Shown here: piece after piece, positions 20,336 through 29,285 of the stretch
Layout of the letters: every line of letters starts with the position of its first letter
Numbering within the stretch: position 1 is the stretch's first letter
Assembly: GCF_014323725.1 (NCBI RefSeq)
Contig: NZ_JABVED010000007.1
Location: 274,672-338,671 of the forward strand
Reading direction: 5' to 3'
DNA: 64,000 nucleotides
From: Actinokineospora xionganensis
Lineage (GTDB): Bacteria > Actinomycetota > Actinomycetes > Mycobacteriales > Pseudonocardiaceae
Notes under the pieces: model-generated
Databases searched by the model: none
Told to the model about the DNA's origin: nothing
Seen by the model: only the letters and a program-made list of their open reading frames with translations
Made by a program: the position numbers and the translations under genes

Positions 20336-21259
20336 GTGCGCACCAGACTCAGTCAAGCCATCGACTGGCACCGGCCGTTGATGATCTTCTCGCTGGCCAT
20401 GGTCGTCATGACAGTGGCGTCCGTGCTCGGTCTCATCGTGGACGACCGGATGATCGCCGGCGCGCCCAACTGGCTCAAGCCGTTCAAGTTCGCCGTGTCG
20501 TTCATCGCCTACAGCGTCATGTGGGCCTGGCTGATGTCGCTGCACCCGCGCAGGCCACGCTGGCTGCACCACACCGGAACGCTGCTGGCCGTCGCCGGGG
20601 TGGTCGAGATGGCCGCGATCGCGGGCCAAGCCCTGCGCGGCAAGCCCAGTCACTTCAACGTCCAGACCGAGTTCGACGCCACGCTGTGGATCACCATGGG
20701 CATCACCGTCGCGATCCTCTGGGTCGCGACGCTGGCCGCGTCGATCTCCGTGGCACGCGACGTCCTGCTTCCCCGGCCGCTCAAGCTCTCGATCAACCTG
20801 GGCATGGCGATCTCGCTGGCCGGGATGCTCACCGGCCCGCTGATGTCGCAACGCGAGACGGGGATCAAGGGGGTGGCCGGAGCGCACTCGATCGGGGTGC
20901 CCGACGGCGGGCCGGGCATGCCGATCACCGGCTGGAACCTCGTCGGCGGCGACCTGCGTGTCGGCCACTTCATCGGCATCCACGGGCTGCAGGTGCTTCC
21001 GCTGGTCGCGGTCGTGCTGGCCGCGTTCGTCGCCCGGCACGCGATCCTGGCGCGCGAGGAGGTGCGGACCCGGCTCGTGTGGACCGCGGGCGGTGTCTAC
21101 ACCGGACTGTTCGCGCTCGTCACCTGGCAGGCGTTCCGCGGGCAGTCCCTGGTCGAGCCGGACGCGCTCACGCTGCTCGCGTTCGCCGGAATCGTCGCGG
21201 CGGGCACCGCCGGGGTCACCTGGGCGAAGTCCGCCGCGCGGACACCGGTGCCCGCGTGA
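20336..21259 (+). CDS. Polytopic membrane protein of unknown function
   Basis: 307 aa with about eight hydrophobic segments, starting at ~17-37 (LMIFSLAMVVMTVASVLGLIV). Notable polar features are APNWLKPFKFAVSF near the first loop and a His-containing HFIGIHGLQVLPL helix. GTG start follows AGGGGG by 7 bases. It overlaps the next gene by 4 bases (GTGA), so the pair is translationally coupled. No enzyme family is recognised. The context (divergent MerR, ABA4-like partner) suggests an inducible membrane function, but this is inference. Confidence 0.7.
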   Translation: MRTRLSQAIDWHRPLMIFSLAMVVMTVASVLGLIVDDRMIAGAPNWLKPFKFAVSFIAYSVMWAWLMSLHPRRPRWLHHTGTLLAVAGVVEMAAIAGQALRGKPSHFNVQTEFDATLWITMGITVAILWVATLAASISVARDVLLPRPLKLSINLGMAISLAGMLTGPLMSQRETGIKGVAGAHSIGVPDGGPGMPITGWNLVGGDLRVGHFIGIHGLQVLPLVAVVLAAFVARHAILAREEVRTRLVWTAGGVYTGLFALVTWQAFRGQSLVEPDALTLLAFAGIVAAGTAGVTWAKSAARTPVPA

Positions 21260-21672
21260 ACGCCCTGCTGTTCGACCTCGCCTTCTGGGTCACCGTCCCG
21301 TTCTGGGCGCTGATGGTGTTCGCGCCCGCGTGGTCGTGGACCCACCGGATCGTCTCGTCGCCGTGGATCGTGCTGCCGCCGGTGGCGGTCTGGGCGGTCC
21401 TGGCCGTGCCGCGGTTCCCCGAGCTGTGGTCGGCGGTGAGCACGCCGTCGGTGGAGAAGTTCACCGCGTTCGCCGCCGACGGCGGGGCGGCGGCGCTGAT
21501 CTGGGCGCAGATCATCGCGTGGGACCTGTTCATCGGCCGGTGGATGTACCTCGAGGCGCGCAGGCTCGGAATCCACCCGCTGATCATGGGCCCCCTGCTC
21601 GTGTTCACCATCCTGCTCTCACCGATCGGGCTGCCGGCGTTCCTCGTGCTCCGGGCGCGCACGCGCGCGTAG
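21256..21672 (+). CDS. ABA4-like (DUF4281) membrane protein
   Basis: 138 aa with four membrane helices. The C-terminal half, with [23 protein letters not shown] and [16 protein letters not shown], is the signature of the DUF4281 family named after plant ABA4, which is involved in neoxanthin synthesis. Bacterial members are uncharacterised, and there is no carotenoid gene in this window. The GTG overlaps the previous stop by 4 bases. The TAG stop (21670-21672) is also the first half of the -10 box of the purine nucleoside phosphorylase gene. Confidence 0.78.
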   Translation: MNALLFDLAFWVTVPFWALMVFAPAWSWTHRIVSSPWIVLPPVAVWAVLAVPRFPELWSAVSTPSVEKFTAFAADGGAAALIWAQIIAWDLFIGRWMYLEARRLGIHPLIMGPLLVFTILLSPIGLPAFLVLRARTRA

Positions 21673-21675
21673 GCT
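21670..21675 (+). promoter_or_regulatory. -10 box TAGGCT of leaderless purine nucleoside phosphorylase gene
   Basis: TAGGCT followed by 7 bases and the GTG at 21683. The TAG is simultaneously the stop codon of the upstream ABA4-like gene, so promoter and reading frame are superimposed. Confidence 0.65.
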
Positions 21676-21682
21676 TCCCGGA

Positions 21683-22495
21683 GTGACCGCTATCGACATC
21701 GACACAGACCCGAAGGCCTTCGCGGAGCAGGCGGCAAAAGCGCTTGCCGAACGGACCGGGGTCGAACAACACGACCTGGCATTCGTCCTCGGCTCCGGCT
21801 GGCGGCCCGCCGCCGACGAACTCGGCGAGCCGATCGCCGAGGTGCCGATGGCGGAGCTGCCCGGCTTCCTCGCGCCGACCGTCCAGGGACACGGCGGCAC
21901 GATCCGGTCGGTCGACGTCGACGGCAAGAAGGTGCTGCTCGTGCTCGGCCGCACCCACCTCTACGAGGGCCACCCAGTCGCGCGTGTGGTCCACGGGATT
22001 CGCACGGCGGCGGCCGCCGGTGTGCGCGCCGTGGTGCTGACCAACGCGGCGGGCTGCCTGATGGAGGGCGTGCAGGTCGGCCAGCCGGTGCTGATCAGCG
22101 ACCACCTGAACCTGACCGCGCGCTCCCCGCTGGTCGGCGCGGACTTCGTCGACCTGACCGACCTGTACTCGGCACGACTGCGGGCGGTCGCCAGGAGCAT
22201 CGACCCGACGCTGGTCGAAGGCGTCTACGCGGGCCTGCCCGGGCCGCACTTCGAGACCCCGGCGGAGATCCACATGCTCCGGGTCATGGGTGCGGGCCTG
22301 GTCGGCATGTCCACGGTCCTCGAAGCCATCGCGGCCCGCGCGGCCGGTGTCGAGGTGCTGGGGCTGTCGCTGGTGACGAACCTGGCCGCGGGCATCACCG
22401 GCGAGCCGCTCGACCACCTGGAAGTGCTGGAGGCCGGTCGGATCGCGGCGAGTTCGATGGGCACGCTGCTGCGCGAGTTGGCTCTGCGCTCGTGA
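21683..22495 (+). CDS. punA: Purine nucleoside phosphorylase
   Basis: 270 aa, trimeric-type PNP length. It phosphorolyses inosine and guanosine (and the deoxy forms) to base plus (deoxy)ribose-1-phosphate. Seen: phosphate-binding GSGWRP near residue 37, [10 protein letters not shown] and GRTHLYEGH loops, [25 protein letters not shown] and VGMSTVLE (substrate site), with the Asn of VTNLAAG that selects 6-oxopurines. GTG start with a TAGGCT box 7 bases upstream and no ribosome site points to leaderless translation. The next gene overlaps by 4 bases, so the sugar phosphate released can be handled by the adjacent phosphomutase. It corresponds to Rv3307 from memory. Confidence 0.93.
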   Translation: MTAIDIDTDPKAFAEQAAKALAERTGVEQHDLAFVLGSGWRPAADELGEPIAEVPMAELPGFLAPTVQGHGGTIRSVDVDGKKVLLVLGRTHLYEGHPVARVVHGIRTAAAAGVRAVVLTNAAGCLMEGVQVGQPVLISDHLNLTARSPLVGADFVDLTDLYSARLRAVARSIDPTLVEGVYAGLPGPHFETPAEIHMLRVMGAGLVGMSTVLEAIAARAAGVEVLGLSLVTNLAAGITGEPLDHLEVLEAGRIAASSMGTLLRELALRS

Positions 22496-24153
22496 CCCGG
22501 CTGACCTCGGAGCTGCGCGACCGCGCGTTCCGCTGGATGGCCGACGACCCCGACCCGGACACCAGGCTGGAGCTGCAGAAGCTCGTCGCGGCGGCCATGG
22601 GCGGCGACCCGGCGGCGGTCGACGAGGTGGCAGATCGGATGGCGGGCACGTTGGAGTTCGGCACCGCCGGGCTGCGCGGGCCGGTTCGCGCGGGCTCGAA
22701 CGGGATGAACCGCGCGGTGGTCATCCGCACGACGGCCGGTCTTGCGGAGTGGCTCAAGGCGCAGGGCCGGGGTTCGGGGATCGTGATCGTCGGCCGGGAC
22801 GCGCGGCGCGGGTCGGAGGCGTTCTACGCCGACGCCGCCGGGGTGCTCGCCGCGGCAGGCTTCGACGTGCGGGTGCTCCCCCGCCCGCTGCCGACACCGG
22901 TGCTGGCGTTCGCCGTGCGCGAGTTCGGCGCGGTGGCGGGAATCCAGATCACGGCGTCGCACAACCCGCCCGCGGACAACGGGTACAAGCTCTACCTCGA
23001 CTCGGGCGCGCAGATCGTGCCGCCCGCGGACCGCGAGATCGAGGCCGCCGTCACGGTGGCCCCGCCAGCGGTGTCCGTGCCGCGCTCGGACACCTGGACG
23101 ACCCTGGGCGACGACGTCCTGCAAGCGTATCTGGACCGCGTGTCGTCGCTTCCCCATGGCACCGCCCGCGAACTGCGCGTGGTGGCGACCGCCCTGCACG
23201 GTGTCGGCGCGGGCACTCTCGCGCCGGCGTTGAACCAGGCCGGGTTCGTCGACGTGCGGATGGTGTCGGAACAGGCCCAGCCGGATCCGGACTTCCCGAC
23301 CGTCCCGTTCCCCAACCCGGAGGAACCGGGTGCCACGGATCTGTTGCTCGCCAAGGCAACCGAGGTCGACGCGGACGTCGCGATCGCCTTGGACCCGGAC
23401 GCCGACCGCTGCGCCGTGGGCGTTCGCGGCGCTGACGGTGTCTGGCGGATGCTGCTGGGCGACGAGACCGGCGCGCTGCTCGGCGTGCACCTTTTGTCCA
23501 CTTTGGACCGAGTGGCGCATCCCGACGCGTTGGTGGCCAACACGATCGTCTCGTCCTCGCTGCTCAAGTCGATCGCCTCGGCGGAGAACGTCCGGTATGA
23601 CGCCACCCTCACCGGGTTCAAATGGCTGATGCGGGCGGGCGACGGGAACGGCACCGGACTTGTCTACGCCTACGAGGAGGCACTGGGTCACTGCGTCGAC
23701 CCGGACTCGGTGCGCGACAAGGACGGCATCTCGGCGGCCGTGCTGGTGTGCGACCTCGCCGCGACCCTGAAGGCTGCCGGCCGGACGCTGCTGGACGCGT
23801 TGGACGACCTCGCCGTCACCCACGGCCTGCACCTGACCCGGCAGGTTTCGTTGCGGGTGACGGACCTGGCGCGAATCGCCCGACTCATGTCGGACCTTCG
23901 GGTCGATCCGCCCGCCGAGCTGGCGGGCGTCCCGGTGGCTTGCGAGGACCTGCTGCCCGCGGCGGATGTGCTGCGGTTCAGCGGCGAAGGCGTTCGGGTG
24001 ATCGTGCGTCCATCTGGGACCGAGCCGAAAATCAAGGCATATCTGGAGATCGTGGAACCGGTGGCGGACCGGTCTTCGCTCGCCGACGTTCGCACTCGGG
24101 CAACCGGCTCGCTGGACGCACTGGCCGACGAGGTGGCCGGGCTGCTGCGTTAG
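22492..24153 (+). CDS. pmmB: Phospho-sugar mutase (PmmB-like phosphopento-/phosphohexomutase)
   Basis: 553 aa alpha-D-phosphohexomutase. Four-domain pattern: [17 protein letters not shown] near 57, the phosphoserine loop [14 protein letters not shown] (~153-166, catalytic Ser), the metal loop [13 protein letters not shown] (~299), the sugar-binding [10 protein letters not shown] (~393), and the phosphate-binding [14 protein letters not shown] (~504). It overlaps purine nucleoside phosphorylase by 4 bases. That coupling suggests it interconverts (deoxy)ribose-1-phosphate and the 5-phosphate, as PGM2-like enzymes do, more than mannose phosphates. The DeoC located at 34 kb could use the product. 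It corresponds to Rv3308 from memory. Confidence 0.9.
   Translation: MTRLTSELRDRAFRWMADDPDPDTRLELQKLVAAAMGGDPAAVDEVADRMAGTLEFGTAGLRGPVRAGSNGMNRAVVIRTTAGLAEWLKAQGRGSGIVIVGRDARRGSEAFYADAAGVLAAAGFDVRVLPRPLPTPVLAFAVREFGAVAGIQITASHNPPADNGYKLYLDSGAQIVPPADREIEAAVTVAPPAVSVPRSDTWTTLGDDVLQAYLDRVSSLPHGTARELRVVATALHGVGAGTLAPALNQAGFVDVRMVSEQAQPDPDFPTVPFPNPEEPGATDLLLAKATEVDADVAIALDPDADRCAVGVRGADGVWRMLLGDETGALLGVHLLSTLDRVAHPDALVANTIVSSSLLKSIASAENVRYDATLTGFKWLMRAGDGNGTGLVYAYEEALGHCVDPDSVRDKDGISAAVLVCDLAATLKAAGRTLLDALDDLAVTHGLHLTRQVSLRVTDLARIARLMSDLRVDPPAELAGVPVACEDLLPAADVLRFSGEGVRVIVRPSGTEPKIKAYLEIVEPVADRSSLADVRTRATGSLDALADEVAGLLR
23496..23508. repeat. Palindrome GTCCA-CTT-TGGAC
   Basis: Perfect copy inside pmmB, preceded by CTTTT, an unusually AT-rich patch for this coding sequence. 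Confidence 0.6.
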
Positions 24154-24207
24154 CGCGATGACCGTTATCCGCCAGCGGTGGCGCGGCCGAGCCAGCAGGC
24201 TGGTGTC

Positions 24208-24951
24208 ATGAACACACCACTTGAGGGCAAGGCCGCGCTGGTCACCGGCGGCAGCAGGGGAATCGGCGCGGCGACGGCGATCCGTCTCGCCCAGGACGGC
24301 GCCGACGTCGCTTTCACCTTCCACAGCAACGAGACCGCGGCCGCGGCCGTTGTCGAGCAGATCAAGGCGACGGGCGGACGAGCGCTCGCGATCCAGGCGG
24401 ACAGCGCTGACGCGGGAGCGGTCATGGCCGCCGTCGAACAGACCGCCGCGGAGTTCGGCCGATTCGACATCCTGGTCAACAACGCCGCGACCTATGTCGT
24501 GGAACCGTTGGAGGAACTCGATTTCGCCGCGTTCGACCGAAGCGTGGCGGTCAACATCCGGGCGCCGTTCGCCGCGGCCAAGGCGGCCGTCCCGCTGATG
24601 GCCGACGGCGGGCGGATCATCTCGATCGGCACCCTGGTCAACGACCGGGTCGCGTTTCCGAACTACACGCACTACGCCACCACGAAGACCGCGCTGATCG
24701 GCCTCACCAAGGGACTGGCGCGCGAACTCGGGCCGCGAGGGATCACGGTGAACCTGGTCAACCCGGGTCCGACCGACACGGAGTTGAACCCGGCGGACGG
24801 GCCGTATGCCGACACGATCCGCGGGTTCACCGCGCTCGGGCGGTTCGCCGAGCCGTCGGAGGTGGCGGGCGCGGTGGCGTTCCTGGCCGGGCCGGACGGC
24901 CGGTACGTGACGGGCGCGACGCTCACCATCGACGGCGGGTTCACCAGCTGA
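24208..24951 (+). CDS. Short-chain dehydrogenase/reductase
   Basis: 247 aa classical SDR. Cofactor loop TGGSRGIGAAT is at ~14, NNAATY (NNAG-type) is at ~90, and the catalytic S-Y-K shows as S of IISIGT, Y of YTHYATTK and K four residues on. The C-terminal VTGATLTIDGGF is typical of FabG-like 3-oxoacyl or sugar reductases. ATG 24208 is chosen because the Rossmann strand begins shortly after it; an upstream in-frame start is unlikely. It is a single gene; the substrate is unknown. Confidence 0.88.
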   Translation: MNTPLEGKAALVTGGSRGIGAATAIRLAQDGADVAFTFHSNETAAAAVVEQIKATGGRALAIQADSADAGAVMAAVEQTAAEFGRFDILVNNAATYVVEPLEELDFAAFDRSVAVNIRAPFAAAKAAVPLMADGGRIISIGTLVNDRVAFPNYTHYATTKTALIGLTKGLARELGPRGITVNLVNPGPTDTELNPADGPYADTIRGFTALGRFAEPSEVAGAVAFLAGPDGRYVTGATLTIDGGFTS

Positions 24952-24970
24952 TCTGGCAGACTCGGTGGCC

Positions 24971-25420
24971 GTGCCCAGACTGCTGATCGTCCACCACACA
25001 CCGTCGCCCGCACTGCAGGCGATGTTCGAGGCCGTGGTGTCCGGGGCGAGTGACCCTGAGCTGGCCGAGGTCGAGGTCGTCCGCGAGCCCGCCCTCTCCG
25101 CGACGGCCGCCGACGTCCTGGCCGCCGACGCCATCGTGCTCGGCACCCCGGCCAACATCGGGTACATGTCGGGCGCGTTGAAGCACTTCTTCGACACCGT
25201 CTACTACCCGTGCCTGGACGCGGGCAAGGGCACGCCCTTCGGCTTCTACGTCCACGGCAACCAGGGCACCGAGGGCGCCGTCACCAGCGTCCGCACCATC
25301 GCCAAGGGCATGGGCTGGACGCCGGTGGCGGAACCCGTGGTCGTCCTCGGCCAACCCGAGAAGCCCGACCTGGAACGCTGCTGGGAACTCGGCGCGACGG
25401 TCGCGGCCGGACTGCTCTAA
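24971..25420 (+). CDS. Flavodoxin-like / NAD(P)H-dependent FMN reductase family protein
   Basis: 149 aa. The flavodoxin fold is shown by LLIVHHTPSPALQAMF (FMN phosphate loop region), then AIVLGTPANIGYMSGALKHFFDTVYY, the loop over the isoalloxazine typical of NADPH-dependent FMN reductases, and GFYVHGNQGTEGAV. It probably reduces FMN or quinones in the cytoplasm. GTG 24971 lies 8 bases after CAGACT, with no ribosome site, while GTG 24965 is an alternative two codons longer. The TAA stop is the first triplet of the inverted repeat that it shares with the facing aldo/keto reductase. Confidence 0.78.
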   Translation: MPRLLIVHHTPSPALQAMFEAVVSGASDPELAEVEVVREPALSATAADVLAADAIVLGTPANIGYMSGALKHFFDTVYYPCLDAGKGTPFGFYVHGNQGTEGAVTSVRTIAKGMGWTPVAEPVVVLGQPEKPDLERCWELGATVAAGLL

Positions 25421-25506
25421 CCGCGAGTCCAACGTTCCCGACAACGAGTCCGACGTTCGGGACCGCCTGAACGTCGGACTCGTTGTTCTGGCTGTTGGAC
25501 TCGCGG

Positions 25507-25509
<3 letters not shown>
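25418..25509. repeat. Stop-codon-linked inverted repeat (complete hairpin)
   Basis: Each arm begins with a stop codon TAA and continues CCGCGAGTCCAAC. Arms of about 41 bases pair except for a 7-base internal bulge, with a ~9-base loop around 25460. The end of the flavodoxin-like gene (25420) and the end of the aldo/keto reductase (25507) are the two outer edges, so it is a bidirectional terminator in form. Confidence 0.88.
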
Positions 25510-26483
<974 letters not shown>

Positions 26484-26487
<4 letters not shown>

Positions 26488-26861
26488 GCGGAAGCCTCCT
26501 CGGACCGCATGAGGCGGTCATAGTTGTCGATCTTGTAGTCGAGGATGTCGAGACACGCCAGCAGCTGTTGGACGCGCTCGGCGACGGCGTCGCGGTGCCG
26601 TTCCAGGATTTCCTTGCGCGGGGCCGCGGTGACCGCGCCCTCGCGGCACAGCGCCGCGTATTCGCGCATCAGCTGGATGGGCATGCCGGTGGTGCGCAGC
26701 TTGGTCAGGAACTCCAGCCACGCGAGGTCGTCGTCGGAATAGGCGCGTCTGCCCGCGGAATCACGTGCCGGGGGCGAGATCAGCTCGATGCGCTCGTAGT
26801 ACCGAAGGGTGTCGATCGACAGCCCACTGCGGTGGGCCGCCTCGGCGATCGCGTATGTCAC
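26484..26861 (-). CDS. MerR-family regulator of the aldo/keto reductase operon
   Basis: 125 aa. The winged helix-turn-helix is at 1-70 ([26 protein letters not shown]), followed by the long coiled-coil helix and ending shortly after ([14 protein letters not shown]). That is the short form of MerR without a large effector domain. No cysteine is present in the C-terminal part, so metal sensing is unlikely. Start is GTG 26861, placed 7 bases after the -10 box TACGGT with no ribosome site (leaderless). The 22-bp palindrome between -35 and -10 is the expected autoregulatory operator. Confidence 0.9.
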
Positions 26862-26868
26862 GCCTTCG

Positions 26869-26899
26869 ACCGTATGACCTGGAGTGCGCTCCAGGTCAA
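26869..26899 (-). promoter_or_regulatory. MerR-type promoter with 19-bp spacer and palindromic operator
   Basis: On the minus strand: -35 TTGACC (26894-26899), spacer of 19 bp, -10 TACGGT (26869-26874), then 7 bases and the GTG. A perfect inverted repeat (GACCTGGAG / CTCCAGGTC, 26876-26897, 4-base centre) lies across the spacer. A 19-20 bp spacer with a spacer palindrome is the established hallmark of MerR-activated promoters. Confidence 0.85.
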
Positions 26900-27289
26900 C
26901 TACAAGTCACTTTCTTTCGGCAAAGCCCACGCCTCCAGGTGCTCCGCGAGCTTCGGGACCTCCAGCGCGCCCCGGCCCACCTCGCGGACCAGGTCGAGGG
27001 CGTCGTCGGTCTCCGCGTCGATCCACCAGCCGTTGAGGTCGCAGAAGGTGACCACCGCGACCCAGCCCAGGCGCCAGTTCCCCTCGGCCAGCGGCCGGGT
27101 GCGCACGATGGAGTCGAGCAGGGCGGCGGCCTTGAGCCAGAGGTTGTCGTACGCCTCGACACCGAGCACTGTCGCGCGCGGGCGGTGGGCGGCGGAATCG
27201 AGCAGGCCGAGGTCGCGGACCACAAGGTCGCCCCCGGTCACGGCGGCGGCCAGGACAAGCAGGTCGCTGGCGTCGAGATAAGTCGTCAC
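26900..27289 (-). CDS. Doc-like (death-on-curing family) toxin with altered catalytic motif
   Basis: 129 aa. The N-terminus (YLDASDLLVLAAAV...VRDLGLLDSAAHRPRATVLGVEAYDNLWLKAAALLDSI) follows the Doc/Fic fold order. The motif that should read HxFxxGNKR is RPLAEGNWR at ~64-72, so the catalytic His is Arg and the Lys/Gly before the final Arg is Trp. If aligned correctly, nucleotide-transfer activity by the standard mechanism is doubtful. It is the second gene of a pair, starting 4 bases inside the end of a CopG-like antitoxin. It could be an inactivated toxin or one with changed chemistry. Confidence 0.75.
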   Translation of the reverse strand: MTTYLDASDLLVLAAAVTGGDLVVRDLGLLDSAAHRPRATVLGVEAYDNLWLKAAALLDSIVRTRPLAEGNWRLGWVAVVTFCDLNGWWIDAETDDALDLVREVGRGALEVPKLAEHLEAWALPKESDL

Positions 27290-27492
27290 ACCGTGCCGAT
27301 GCGGTCGAGCAGGCCCCGGTAGCGGGGCAGGACACGACCGAGGACCTCGCCGAGTTGCTCCTCGCGGTGCAGCCGCGCCCAGCGGTCGGCCAGCGCCAGC
27401 CGCAGGATCTCCTGCTTGGAACGCCCTTCCGCGGCCGCGAGCTCATCGAGGCGGGCGTTCTCCTCGTCGGTCAAGCGCAGTGTCATCGCCAT
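27286..27492 (-). CDS. Ribbon-helix-helix (CopG-like) antitoxin
   Basis: 68 aa. TLRLTDEENARLDELAAAEGRSKQEILRLALADR is a ribbon-helix-helix DNA-binding domain (residues ~4-38). The tail (LHREEQLGEVLGRVLPRYRGLLDRIG) would bind and cover the toxin. The 4-base overlap with the Doc-like gene and the antitoxin-first order are typical of type II modules. The ATG is preceded at 6 bases by TACCAT, so the message is probably leaderless, and the same box lies inside an inverted repeat that may be the autoregulatory site. Confidence 0.82.
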   Translation of the reverse strand: MAMTLRLTDEENARLDELAAAEGRSKQEILRLALADRWARLHREEQLGEVLGRVLPRYRGLLDRIGTV

Positions 27493-27498
27493 GGGTTG

Positions 27499-27518
27499 AT
27501 GGTATCACCACGGTACCA
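27499..27518 (-). promoter_or_regulatory. Antitoxin -10 box within TGGTA...TACCA inverted repeat
   Basis: Minus strand TACCAT (27499-27504) is 6 bases before the antitoxin ATG. It forms one arm of an inverted repeat TGGTA-N9-TACCA, so repressor binding would cover the promoter. Confidence 0.5.
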
Positions 27519-27547
27519 ACAATCCTGTTCACCAAACCGGCCCGCAC

Positions 27548-27553
27548 TAGGCT
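27548..27553 (+). promoter_or_regulatory. -10 box TAGGCT of leaderless TetR gene
   Basis: TAGGCT, 7 bases, then GTG 27561, with no ribosome site. Confidence 0.6.
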
Positions 27554-27560
27554 GAATCGC

Positions 27561-28148
27561 GTGCCCCGACCGAAGACCCATGACGACGCGCTGCGGGTCC
27601 GACTGCTCGACCGGGCCGGTGAGCTGATCTCCACCCAGGGCGCGTCCGCGTTGAGCCTGCGCAAACTCGCCTCCGACGCCGACACGTCGACCACCGCCGT
27701 CTACTCCCTCTTCGGCGGCAAGCCCGCGCTGGTCCGCGAGCTCTACCTCGAGGCGTTCGACCGCCTCGGCCGCAGACTGCGCGCGGTCACCCCGTCAGGC
27801 GACCCGAAAGAGGACATGGTCCGGCTGGGCCTGGCCTACCGGGAGAGCGCCCTGGCCGACCCGCACCTCTACGGCGTGATGTTCGGCGAGGTGATCCCCG
27901 GATTCGAGCCCGACAAGGAGGCGCACGCCGAGGCCTTGGCCGCGCTCGCGCCGCTGCGGGACGTCATCCACGCCGGGATCGACGCGGGTGTGTTCATCGA
28001 ACCCGCCGAGGACATGGCGATGGCGTGCTGGGGCATCGTGCACGGGCTGGTGTCGCTGGAGCTGTCCGGCAACCTGCCGCCGGACCTCGATGTCGAGTCC
28101 ACCTACGAGCGCGCGCTCCGCAACAACCTCGTCGGCTGGCTGAGCTAG
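27561..28148 (+). CDS. TetR/AcrR-family regulator (TetR_C_33/WHG-like)
   Basis: 195 aa. Helix-turn-helix domain at ~10-57 ([48 protein letters not shown]). The ligand domain includes [25 protein letters not shown] and [17 protein letters not shown], as in the TetR subgroup with a WHG motif. GTG 27561 is chosen because a TAGGCT box lies 7 bases upstream and the conserved domain begins directly. Its last codons overlap the facing upp gene, the two TAG stops sharing one CTAG (28145-28148). Target genes are not evident: no divergent partner other than the toxin-antitoxin pair. Confidence 0.88.
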   Translation: MPRPKTHDDALRVRLLDRAGELISTQGASALSLRKLASDADTSTTAVYSLFGGKPALVRELYLEAFDRLGRRLRAVTPSGDPKEDMVRLGLAYRESALADPHLYGVMFGEVIPGFEPDKEAHAEALAALAPLRDVIHAGIDAGVFIEPAEDMAMACWGIVHGLVSLELSGNLPPDLDVESTYERALRNNLVGWLS

Positions 28149-28768
28149 ACCGCGCCGTACTGGCGGTCTCCCGCGTCGCCGAGGCCCGGGACGATGAAGC
28201 CCGAGTCGTTGAGGCGCTCATCGATGCTCGCCGTCACCAGCCGGACCGGCAGACCGGACTGAGTCAGGTGCTCCACGCCCTCCGGCGCGGCCAGCGCGCA
28301 GATCGCGGTGACATCGGTGGCGCCGCGGTCGGCCAGCAGCTTGATCGTGTAGACCATCGAGCCGCCGGTCGCGAGCATCGGGTCGAGCACGAACACCGGC
28401 CGGTCGGACAGGTCGGCGGGCAGCGACTCCATATACGGCGTCGGCTGCAGGGTCTCCTCGTCGCGGGCCAGCCCGACGAAGCCCATCTGCGCGTCCGGGA
28501 TCAGCTTGTGCGCCTGGTCGGCCATGCCCAGCCCAGCGCGTAGAACTGGCACGAGCAGCGGCGGGTTCGCCAGCCAGTGCCCGTCGGTGCGCGCGACCGG
28601 GGTGTGGATCCGCTCGACCCGCAGCGGCGCGGCGCGCATCGCCTCGTAGGTGAGCATGACGGTCAGCTCGTGCAACGCCGCCCGGAAATTGGCGCTGTCG
28701 GTGCGTGCGTCGCGCATGACCGTGAGGCGGGCTTTGGCGAGCGGGTGATCCACGGTCAAGACGTCCAT
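28145..28768 (-). CDS. upp: Uracil phosphoribosyltransferase
   Basis: 207 aa, standard length. It converts uracil plus PRPP to UMP, salvaging the base made by uridine/deoxyuridine phosphorolysis elsewhere in this locus. Seen: [22 protein letters not shown] at the N-terminus, the [10 protein letters not shown] loop, the PRPP-binding [12 protein letters not shown] and the C-terminal uracil-binding YIVPG-like [19 protein letters not shown] 28768 is 8 bases after TACCGT, again leaderless in form. It corresponds to Rv3309c from memory. Confidence 0.95.
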   Translation of the reverse strand: MDVLTVDHPLAKARLTVMRDARTDSANFRAALHELTVMLTYEAMRAAPLRVERIHTPVARTDGHWLANPPLLVPVLRAGLGMADQAHKLIPDAQMGFVGLARDEETLQPTPYMESLPADLSDRPVFVLDPMLATGGSMVYTIKLLADRGATDVTAICALAAPEGVEHLTQSGLPVRLVTASIDERLNDSGFIVPGLGDAGDRQYGAV

Positions 28769-28880
28769 GAACGCACACGGTAGCGGTTGGGCGACTGGTG
28801 TGGGTCGAGTGACAAGTTGGGCATACCGAGCATCGTCGTCGCCCGATAGGGTGACGCGGTCCACCGAGCTGGAGTGACCG

Positions 28881-29285
28881 ATGCCCGACTTACCCACCGC
28901 AGCACCGGTGTTCGTCGACCCGACCGGGAAGCGGCGCAAACACGTGCGAACCACCGCCGTCGTGAGCGTCGCCGCACTGGTCGCCGTGGGTGGTCTCCTG
29001 GTCGCGGCGCTGTTCGGCGCACCGCTCGGACCCACCGCGTCGCTGCCGATCCCGCCGCCGCCCTCGGCGCCCGCGCGGCCCGCGCCCGTCGTGACCACGA
29101 CCGAGGCCCCGGACCGCACCTCGCGCGTCCAGACCACCGCGGCGCCCACCAGCACCACGACGACGACCTCGAAGGCCCCGGCGACAACGACCACCTCGTC
29201 GGCCGCCGGCACCACGACCAAGCCCGGCAACACACCGCCCGGCAGGCCAAGCGACCTTCCCCGCCCCACCAAGCCGCCGCGCTAG
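28881..29285 (+). CDS. Single-pass membrane protein with Thr/Pro-rich extracellular tail
   Basis: 134 aa. Cytoplasmic N-terminus (~1-24, KRRKHVR), one membrane helix ([23 protein letters not shown], ~24-46), then ~85 residues of almost pure Pro/Thr/Ser/Ala. That tail is low-complexity and a likely wall-spanning or O-mannosylated stalk. Its TAG stop overlaps the GTG of the deacetylase-glycosyltransferase gene (TAGTG), so the two are translated as a coupled pair. ATG 28881 follows GGAGTG. It probably scaffolds or positions the synthase (inference); no domain is recognised. Confidence 0.72.
   Translation: MPDLPTAAPVFVDPTGKRRKHVRTTAVVSVAALVAVGGLLVAALFGAPLGPTASLPIPPPPSAPARPAPVVTTTEAPDRTSRVQTTAAPTSTTTTTSKAPATTTTSSAAGTTTKPGNTPPGRPSDLPRPTKPPR

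Noticed and set aside
22225..25197. Very long open frame on the minus strand (about 990 codons) across punA, pmmB and the SDR gene
   Set aside because: It is antisense to three clear enzymes, rich in Arg/His/Gly with no domain, and typical of third-position GC bias in a high-GC genome.
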